IMG/VR virus record: IMGVR_UViG_3300021136_000003
Location: 57,110 to 121,109 of that record
DNA length: 64,000 nt
Source of the DNA: a virus
Direction: 5' to 3' (one strand)
The position numbers were made by a program, and so were the translations under genes. This document shows positions 58,768 through 64,000 of this stretch, in pieces (position 1 is the first letter of the stretch; the number at the start of each line of letters is the position of its first letter). The notes below the pieces were generated by a model, which worked only from the letters and a program-made list of their open reading frames with translations, was not told the origin of the DNA and made no database searches.

Positions 58768-60138
58768 TTGGCCGCATTCTTCTACGATAATCAGATTCGC
58801 CGTTTTCTACTACAGTTTGCGAAGATATTTTCTAACTGGCAAGTCACCAGGGGCAAAGACCCTGCAGGCAATGATATCATGGTCAGAGTACCGGTGATGT
58901 ATGGTGACAGCAGCAGACAAGCAGCAAACATCATCTCTAACAACACCGCAAGCAACCTGCCAAGTGCTCCGATGATTTCATATTACATCAGCGGGCTTGA
59001 GTATGATCAGAAACGAACTCAGGATCCTACATATACTGACAGAATCAGCATCAGACAACGTGCATACAATAGTGACACTCAGACTTATGAAACTACACAG
59101 GGGCAAGCATTTACAGTTGAACGACTAATGCCAGTGCCGTATACACTTAAAATAACAGTAGACTTCTGGACAACAAACTACAATCAAAAGCTTGAATTAG
59201 TTGAGCAGCTGGGTACCCTGTTTAACCCTGCGCTTGAAATACAATCAACTGATAACTTCATTGACTGGACTTCATTGAGCGTTGTCTATCAAGAGTCACT
59301 GAACTGGTCATCACGAACTATTCCACAAGGTTCAGGCAATCCTATCGATGTGCTGACTTGGAAGTTCTACATGCCTATATGGTTGAGCACCGCAGCGAAA
59401 CTTAAAAAGTACGGCGTCATTGAGAAAATCATTGCGTCTATCTTCAAAGGTCATGCGCTTACTGACATTCAAGATGATGATCTGTTGTTAGGGACCAGAC
59501 AAAAGATTACGCCTTACGGTTATAAGTTATTGTTGATCAGCAATGCTCTGCAAATACTTCCTGCTAATCGGGACTTCTATCCTGAGAACGATGATCTGAA
59601 CTTGCCACCTAACCCAGACACCTCAGTCTATTGGGCCAGTGTGCTGAATGTATACGGCACGATTCGTCCAGGCATCTCGCAAATCTGGTTACAGAATCCC
59701 TATATGACAACAGAGATTGTTGGCACGATTGTTCCTGATCCAAATGATGATCGTCTGTTGATTTACAGTATCGACCCTGATACTCTGCCGCAGAATACAC
59801 TTGCTCCTGTTGACAGTGTAATCAATCCGCTAGTCTCTGGTCCTAACGCCGGACTACCTGCACCAGTCAATGGCAGACGCTATCTGATCGTTGAGAGTAT
59901 CGGTCATGTGGGCGACACAACAATCGGCTGGGGTGATCTAATCGCTCAAGCTAATGATATTATTGAATACAGCAGCGCACTGGGCAAATGGTTCGTCAGT
60001 TTTGACAGTTCATTGCTTGCTGATGTTCAGTATGTCACTAATCTCACCACTGCGGTTCAGTATCGCTTCACTGATGATACTTGGATGAAGTCTTGGGAAG
60101 GCTTTTATGCGGCCGGGGACTATTCTATTGTTATTTGA
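58768..60138 (+). CDS. 15: Tail sheath stabiliser/terminator, T4 gp15-like, TTG start
   Basis: The frame starts with TTG after AAAGGA; no ATG is usable earlier. The first 210 residues read FFYDNQIRRFLLQFAKIFSN, RVPVMYGDSSRQAANI, MISYYISGLEYDQKRTQDP, TLKITVDFWTTNYNQKLELV and VVYQESLNWSSRTIPQ, matching T4 gp15 (272 residues), which caps the finished tail for head joining. The C-terminal 240 residues are an extension with repeated beta segments. The stop TGA overlaps the octamer of leader copy C. Confidence 0.85.
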   Translation: MAAFFYDNQIRRFLLQFAKIFSNWQVTRGKDPAGNDIMVRVPVMYGDSSRQAANIISNNTASNLPSAPMISYYISGLEYDQKRTQDPTYTDRISIRQRAYNSDTQTYETTQGQAFTVERLMPVPYTLKITVDFWTTNYNQKLELVEQLGTLFNPALEIQSTDNFIDWTSLSVVYQESLNWSSRTIPQGSGNPIDVLTWKFYMPIWLSTAAKLKKYGVIEKIIASIFKGHALTDIQDDDLLLGTRQKITPYGYKLLLISNALQILPANRDFYPENDDLNLPPNPDTSVYWASVLNVYGTIRPGISQIWLQNPYMTTEIVGTIVPDPNDDRLLIYSIDPDTLPQNTLAPVDSVINPLVSGPNAGLPAPVNGRRYLIVESIGHVGDTTIGWGDLIAQANDIIEYSSALGKWFVSFDSSLLADVQYVTNLTTAVQYRFTDDTWMKSWEGFYAAGDYSIVI

Positions 60139-60216
60139 TAAATAAAAGTGTAGTTCGCGGGCGTCCACTCCCCAACTACTCTATGATTGAAAGGAATCAC
60201 AGCATGACTATTTATT
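60137..60216 (+). promoter_or_regulatory. Structured HEG leader, copy C
   Basis: GATAAATA, the stem GTAGTT/AACTAC (60150-60155 with 60074+100, i.e. 60174-60179), a GGG/CCC upper stem, the hairpin GATT/AATC (60185-60188 with 60195-60198) with GAAAGG in its loop, then the ATG at 60204 and TATTTAT complementary to the 5' end. Confidence 0.77.
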
Positions 60217-60803
60217 ATGTTTATGCATATTTGCGTAAAACCAACAACACCGTGTATTATATAGGCAAGGGAAAAGGCAGTAGAGCATATGACTCTATTA
60301 ACCACCGTATTAAAGTACCTGAAAAATCTAGAATTATTATAATAGAACGGAACTTAACCGAGATAGGTGCTTTCGCACTAGAACGACAACTAATTAAGTG
60401 GTACGGTAGAAAAGATTTAGGGACCGGGGTACTTCGTAACCTAACAGATGGTGGAGAAGGCACTAGTGGTTATAAACAATCTAAATCACATACTGATAAA
60501 ATTAGAAAAGCTAACTTGGGCAAAAAAGTAACTGAATGTGTTAAAGAAAAGATTAGACAAAAATTAGTTGGTGGAAAACACACTGCTGACCAGAATACCG
60601 CAAAGAGTGAAAGACAGCGCGGAAAGAAACAGCCCTGGGTGAGCGCCACCCTTACTGGTCGAAAGAATCCTAAAATCAGCGAGGCGTTATCCGGTATACC
60701 TAAACCGATTGTAGAATGTCCTCATTGCGGCACATCAGGGGGCGCAAGTGCCATGGGTAGATGGCACTTTGATAAATGTAGGGCACATCATGGCATAGTC
60801 TAA
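60204..60803 (+). CDS. GIY-YIG homing endonuclease with C-terminal zinc finger
   Basis: The start at 60204 (MTIYYVYAYLRK) follows the conserved leader; the upstream open frame lies within gp15. The core is YYVYAYLRK, VYYIGKGKGSRAY, ALERQLIKWYGRKD and NLTDGGEG. NUMOD-type basic repeats (SKSHTDKIRKANLGKK) and the CPHCGTSGG...GRWHFDKC zinc finger follow. It is closest in layout to the proteins at 6723 and 37937, yet uses the leader of the HNH and 4722-type genes, so leader and protein have separate histories. Confidence 0.88.
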   Translation: MTIYYVYAYLRKTNNTVYYIGKGKGSRAYDSINHRIKVPEKSRIIIIERNLTEIGAFALERQLIKWYGRKDLGTGVLRNLTDGGEGTSGYKQSKSHTDKIRKANLGKKVTECVKEKIRQKLVGGKHTADQNTAKSERQRGKKQPWVSATLTGRKNPKISEALSGIPKPIVECPHCGTSGGASAMGRWHFDKCRAHHGIV

Positions 60804-60806
60804 ATA
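60799..60806 (+). promoter_or_regulatory. TCTAAATA octamer 4 bases before the Nudix ATG
   Basis: It overlaps the stop of the endonuclease gene and is followed by GTAT and the ATG at 60811. Confidence 0.4.
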
Positions 60807-60810
60807 GTAT

Positions 60811-61218
60811 ATGAATCAATCTGCCGGCGTGTTCTTTTACGCCACGAAAACTAAACGCTATCTATATCTACTTCGCACAGACGCCAAGAACCCTGGCAAC
60901 TGGGGCATACCCGGCGGCAAGGTTGAGAAGGGCGAAACTCTATTAGAGGGTGTTGTGCGTGAGTGTCAAGAAGAAATAAGTCACTTCCCTAAAGATGCGA
61001 AGCTGATTCCTATTCAGAAGTTTATCAATCGCTCGTTCACCTATCATACTTTCTTCTGCCAGATTGAAGATGAGTTTACCCCGGTGTTGAACGATGAGCA
61101 TTGCGGATATGCTTGGGTAGGCGATAATCAATACCCTAAACCATTACATCCGGGACTGTTCAACACCGTCAACTTTGATGTTGTGATCGACAAGCTTAAA
61201 GCACTAACCAGTAAATGA
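60811..61218 (+). CDS. Nudix hydrolase
   Basis: The 135-residue protein has the full Nudix box GGKVEKGETLLEGVV followed by RECQEEI (about residues 34-56: Gx5Ex7REUxEExGU pattern), preceded by NPGNWGIPGG. Nudix enzymes hydrolyse nucleoside diphosphates linked to other groups, such as NAD, ADP-ribose or mutagenic NTPs; some phage members act on NAD metabolites. Given the NMNAT- and ART-like domains at 5.4-10.8 kb, an ADP-ribose or NAD link is possible but not shown. It ends at a terminator. Confidence 0.9.
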   Translation: MNQSAGVFFYATKTKRYLYLLRTDAKNPGNWGIPGGKVEKGETLLEGVVRECQEEISHFPKDAKLIPIQKFINRSFTYHTFFCQIEDEFTPVLNDEHCGYAWVGDNQYPKPLHPGLFNTVNFDVVIDKLKALTSK

Positions 61219-61243
61219 AAAAGAGCACCGAAGTGCTCTTTTT
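61218..61243. terminator. Bidirectional intrinsic terminator
   Basis: AAAAAGAGCAC/GTGCTCTTTTT form an 11-bp stem with a CGAA loop and T runs on both strands. It sits between the Nudix gene and the convergent gene ending at 61242. Confidence 0.9.
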
Positions 61244-61706
61244 ATTTCTTTGACGAGTCCGATATATGAGTTTGAATAGTTCTTTCTATTACATCAATCC
61301 TGCCCTTCATTTCAGCCCCTTGTAATACCTCAGTATTAATTGTTGCTGAAAGTTGAGTCATCTCACTTCGTTGTGTGACCCAAGCACCAGTTGCTAATAT
61401 TTGTGCGAATCCAATAACCCATGCTACTATCTTCCAGGCACCGCGCCCTTGATTCATCATTTTCTCTCCTTCAGCAGTATGTTCGTTAAATGCTTCGAGG
61501 TGAATTTCTAACTTATCACTAATTTCCCTTACGGTACTTGTATTTGCTTCCAGAGCTTGGTTAATGCTATGGAGAACAATAAGGAATGCCCGTTGTTTGG
61601 GATCATCCTCATTCGCAATCATCTGCGAAATGTCGAGAGTGCCGGGCCCGTCACGCCCACGCCAGCCCATGCTCCCCATTTGTGTATCTGAAAAACCAGT
61701 TGCCAT
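61242..61706 (-). CDS. Membrane-anchored coiled-coil protein
   Basis: The 154-residue protein has a Gly-rich N terminus, a helical region (FLIVLHSINQALEANTS), one membrane helix (WKIVAWVIGFAQILATGAWV, about residues 91-111) and a C-terminal helix. It could be a holin-like or spanin-like lysis protein or an ejection-associated membrane protein. Its place among virion genes does not decide. It overlaps the terminator region at its 3' end. Confidence 0.6.
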   Translation of the reverse strand: MATGFSDTQMGSMGWRGRDGPGTLDISQMIANEDDPKQRAFLIVLHSINQALEANTSTVREISDKLEIHLEAFNEHTAEGEKMMNQGRGAWKIVAWVIGFAQILATGAWVTQRSEMTQLSATINTEVLQGAEMKGRIDVIERTIQTHISDSSKK

Positions 61707-61715
61707 ACATCATCC

Positions 61716-62897
61716 TTAAGAGTTATTAACAGTAATCACTCCGTACGGTTGACTTGGCGTTGCATTTGCTGCAATCGCTGCGTTAAACGATGCGTAGTAT
61801 GCTGTAGCAGTATCAGTGTTACCAAATCCTCTGGCTGTATGATCAGCTAATCTTTCTAATAATACAGTTGCCGGTGCCGCTGTTGTTGCAGAGACTCGCA
61901 TTGTGCCGGGCACAAGTGCTGCTGCTGCTAAATCTGCTGTGTAGCAAACACCAGTTAGACCTGAAGTCAGACCAGTTACAAGGAACTTGCTACGACCTTT
62001 TTGTCTGACGATGAAACCAGATTCGTTATCAGCATATGTCCAAGCAGACAGTGCATAATGTTGCGGAGTGATAGCGCCCATCACGACATAATCTTGATGA
62101 CCAGTCACAACTGCTGAATCATCAGCAAGCGTTACTAAAGAACCGTTGCGCTGCATACTGACAGTAAAATCTGTCACACTCAGAATATCACGAACCCAAT
62201 ACACTGTGCCGGCTGTTAAATTACCGATATCAGCATTGAACACGATTGGTTGAAGAGCGTTCATTGCTGCTGTGCTAACTGCAACAACAATACTACCGAC
62301 TGCTTCTGTATCTGTAACTGCGACTACGATGTAGCCAGGAATCACTGCGACATGACCTGCTATAGTGCCGTCTGCCAGTTCAACTGACGATCCAACTGAC
62401 AACGTGTTAGCAAAGTCTGTACCAGCGCCCCACATTTCTTTACCAGCCGTACCGTTCAATGTTACTGTTCCGGCGCCCACGCGACCGATAGCAACATCAG
62501 CAAGAACTTGCTTGCCATAGCTTCCGGTGTTGCCACCGACAACGCTGTATGTGTTAGCTGCACCATTTGGATTGTTGAAACCATAGTCAACTAAATTGAC
62601 AGTGAAACCAACAGTGACCGGGCCGACTGTGCCAAGTGCAAGCGGTGTCCTATTGATATTAGCATCTAACGGGGTCGAGCTTAACGTCATAGACGATGTG
62701 CTTGGCATAGTTAGTACCCAATATGTTGTTCCGGCGATGATGTTACTGACGGTAGTTGATACAACGACAGGCATGCCTACAGTGAAGTTAACAGTAGCAG
62801 TTATAGCAGGGATGAAAGTAACGATGTTTGTACCGGTTGTTGTTCCGGTGATTGTGCCAACGAATTGTGATTTGGCGATTTTAAGAGGGCGTCCCAT
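61716..62897 (-). CDS. Virion structural protein with repeated beta modules
   Basis: The 393-residue protein starts MGRPLKIAKSQFVGTITGTT and contains two modules of the form NIIAGTTYWVLTMPSTSS and NLTAGTVYWVRDILSVTD, each a beta domain also found in 23109 and 24140. The C-terminal 150 residues are ordered (KEMWGAGTDFAN, YALSAWTYADNESGFIVRQK, GVCYTADLAAAALVPG). I recall MGRPLKI-starting proteins as common virion structural proteins of cyanophage-like phages. A leader of about 90 bases with a perfect hairpin precedes it. Confidence 0.72.
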   Translation of the reverse strand: MGRPLKIAKSQFVGTITGTTTGTNIVTFIPAITATVNFTVGMPVVVSTTVSNIIAGTTYWVLTMPSTSSMTLSSTPLDANINRTPLALGTVGPVTVGFTVNLVDYGFNNPNGAANTYSVVGGNTGSYGKQVLADVAIGRVGAGTVTLNGTAGKEMWGAGTDFANTLSVGSSVELADGTIAGHVAVIPGYIVVAVTDTEAVGSIVVAVSTAAMNALQPIVFNADIGNLTAGTVYWVRDILSVTDFTVSMQRNGSLVTLADDSAVVTGHQDYVVMGAITPQHYALSAWTYADNESGFIVRQKGRSKFLVTGLTSGLTGVCYTADLAAAALVPGTMRVSATTAAPATVLLERLADHTARGFGNTDTATAYYASFNAAIAANATPSQPYGVITVNNS

Positions 62898-62959
62898 TTG
62901 TTTTTCCTTTAGGTTGTGTGGAGTTCTAGTCCTACGCTGTGGGTTACAGCATAAACTCT

Positions 62960-62976
62960 CAGAATGAGAGTGTATG
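62960..62976 (-). promoter_or_regulatory. Leader hairpin before the 393-residue virion gene
   Basis: ACTCTC/GAGAGT form a 6-bp stem with an ATTCT loop, just downstream of the GATAAATA octamer at 62981-62988, i.e. at the extreme 5' end of the expected late mRNA. Such 5' hairpins often stabilise T4 late transcripts. Confidence 0.5.
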
Positions 62977-62980
62977 AGTT

Positions 62981-62988
62981 TATTTATC
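62981..62988 (-). promoter_or_regulatory. T4-type late promoter GATAAATA
   Basis: The octamer lies 84 bases before the ATG ending at 62897; an AAAGGA ribosome site is directly before that ATG. Confidence 0.58.
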
Positions 62989-63010
62989 GCTTTGGGCGAA
63001 AAATGATGGG

Positions 63011-63295
63011 TTACGTACCAGTGACCAGATGCGGGGCGCCTAGTTCAGTTACACTGAATGGTGCTGCTGTACCATCAGCAAGAATATAAGCAATATAGTT
63101 ACCTTGGAGCACCAAGATGCTACGTTCTACTGTGCTAGCTGGAATGATTTCGCATGCGGTTGTATTAGCTGTTACTGCTGAGTTACCGATGTTGAACGCA
63201 ATCGCGCATGAGGTAGTTGCGATTCGAACTTTGTCTGTTGCAATCGGTCCAATCCTTAGACTACCGGCTGCTGGAGTTTGTATATATGATGCCAT
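63011..63295 (-). CDS. Small virion protein
   Basis: The 94-residue protein (MASYIQTPAAGSLRIGPIAT ... APFSVTELGAPHLVTGT) is beta-rich with no charged clusters, resembling small structural or decoration proteins beside fibre genes. It lies between the fibre ending at 63314 and the 393-residue virion protein. An AAAGGAAG ribosome site precedes the ATG. No exact family recognised. Confidence 0.65.
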   Translation of the reverse strand: MASYIQTPAAGSLRIGPIATDKVRIATTSCAIAFNIGNSAVTANTTACEIIPASTVERSILVLQGNYIAYILADGTAAPFSVTELGAPHLVTGT

Positions 63296-63313
63296 GTTTC
63301 TTCCTTTGATATT

Positions 63314-64000
63314 TTATAATCTGCCCACTGCTACTTCGATGACACCTGATGTGCCAGCGAAGTCTTCCAGAGACTTACCGATTACTGTTCCCATTAACGG
63401 TGTTGCTGAAGGTCGTGCGAAGCCATCGCCACCGCTTACCATCATATCACCTTTTCGTACCACACCTCTGACCTTACACGGCGCACGGCCCTGTAAAGCA
63501 AGTTGCACGATGTATTCGCCTTCGCACTGAGAGTTCATCACATACGCAGGGTTAGTTGATACAACACCTGCTACTCTGTTTGTTGAGTCTGATGCCAGAG
63601 TGACTTCATTCAATCCACCGAACTCCAGGACTGTCCCTGCTTCGTAATAAGCATCAGCTTTATAGCACTCAGCTAAGTCAGCGTATGTAGCTCTTAACTG
63701 TGAGCCTGCAGCTAATGACCAGTTACCTGTGATAGTGCCTGCTGTTGCTGTTGCGCCAGTAGTAAGAGTTGTAGTAGTTACTGATCCACCAATTGTAACA
63801 GTAGTAGTTGATCCTGCTGTCACTGCATAAGTCGCATTTGCAACAGTGCCCGAGACATTTCCACCTGCTACTGCATTTGCTGTTGCTGCAAAAGAAACTT
63901 GACCACTGACATTTCCACCTGCAACTGCATTTGCTGTTGTGGCATAAGTAGCAAGTCCTACTGCACCACTGACATTTCCACCTGCAACTGCATTTGCTGT
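63314..64000 (-). CDS. C-terminal part of a second repetitive tail fibre, N-terminus off the window
   Basis: The frame is open to the right edge. The visible 229 residues begin in the same repeats as the giant fibre (TANAVAGGNVSGAVGLATYA), pass through TTTVTIGGSVTTTTLTTGAT and end in the compact C-terminal domain ATYADLAECYKADAYYEAGT ... GTVIGKSLEDFAGTSGVIEV. The corresponding 27230-27750 region of the giant fibre is clearly homologous at DNA and protein level, so the two genes are paralogues. An ATG at 63823 lies inside the repeats and is not the true start. Confidence 0.88.
   Translation of the reverse strand, partial: TANAVAGGNVSGAVGLATYATTANAVAGGNVSGQVSFAATANAVAGGNVSGTVANATYAVTAGSTTTVTIGGSVTTTTLTTGATATAGTITGNWSLAAGSQLRATYADLAECYKADAYYEAGTVLEFGGLNEVTLASDSTNRVAGVVSTNPAYVMNSQCEGEYIVQLALQGRAPCKVRGVVRKGDMMVSGGDGFARPSATPLMGTVIGKSLEDFAGTSGVIEVAVGRL

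Overview
The window is a 64 kb piece of a T4-superfamily contractile-tailed phage (Caudoviricetes, myovirus morphology), most like the uncultured marine and freshwater relatives of the cyanophage group. The call rests on a set of T4-type genes read from the translations: gp13, gp14 and gp15 neck and tail-completion proteins, gp16 small terminase, gp4 head-completion protein, gp18 sheath, gp19 tube, gp44 clamp loader, dNMP kinase and a gp31/GroES-type co-chaperonin, plus PhoH, MazG and many homing endonucleases. The host is not identifiable from this window. I saw no tRNA, CRISPR array, integrase or insertion sequence.

Layout (most genes on the minus strand). 1-10.8 kb: large multidomain proteins (ParB-like, amidoligase, DnaJ-type zinc finger, nucleotidyltransferase, MESH1-type HD hydrolase, ADP-ribosyltransferase-like domains). 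Several start with a short MRAxEFLxE-type leader, and modules are separated by V/L-x-E-G/A/S motifs. 10.8-16.9 kb: small virion proteins, ClpA, a DnaJ/CbpA-type protein, a holin and two acidic proteins. 17-23 kb: PhoH, clamp loader, co-chaperonin, a DnaE-like fragment and small conserved proteins. 23-38 kb: tail-fibre region with a GH19 endolysin and a 3,565-residue repetitive fibre. 38.5-48.7 kb: a charged protein with repeated cleavage-like motifs, gp16, gp4, a tube-like protein, gp19 and an oversized gp18. 49.7-56.4 kb: dNMP kinase, gp13, two SGNH hydrolases, an ORF-free structured stretch, MazG and small proteins. 57-61 kb (plus strand): gp14, gp15 and a Nudix hydrolase. 61-64 kb: more virion proteins and the end of a second repetitive fibre.

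Three signals stand out. (1) The left-hand multidomain proteins look like T4-style internal head proteins: capsid-targeting-like N termini plus internal prohead-protease-like sites, carrying NTase, HD hydrolase and ART cargo that could be released into the cell with the DNA. (2) Nine homing endonuclease genes occupy the window. Five of them, from both HNH and GIY-YIG families, share one 5' leader with covarying helices that puts the Shine-Dalgarno sequence in a hairpin loop. (3) The 52.43-52.96 kb stretch has no gene but many perfect nested helices, including a three-way junction and UUCG-type loops, and is a candidate large noncoding RNA.

Expression appears to follow T4 late logic: a (G/N)ATAAATA octamer lies just upstream of many genes. 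In about a dozen the ATG follows only 4-6 bases later with no Shine-Dalgarno sequence, suggesting leaderless late mRNAs. Intrinsic terminators mostly use a UUCG/CGAA loop.
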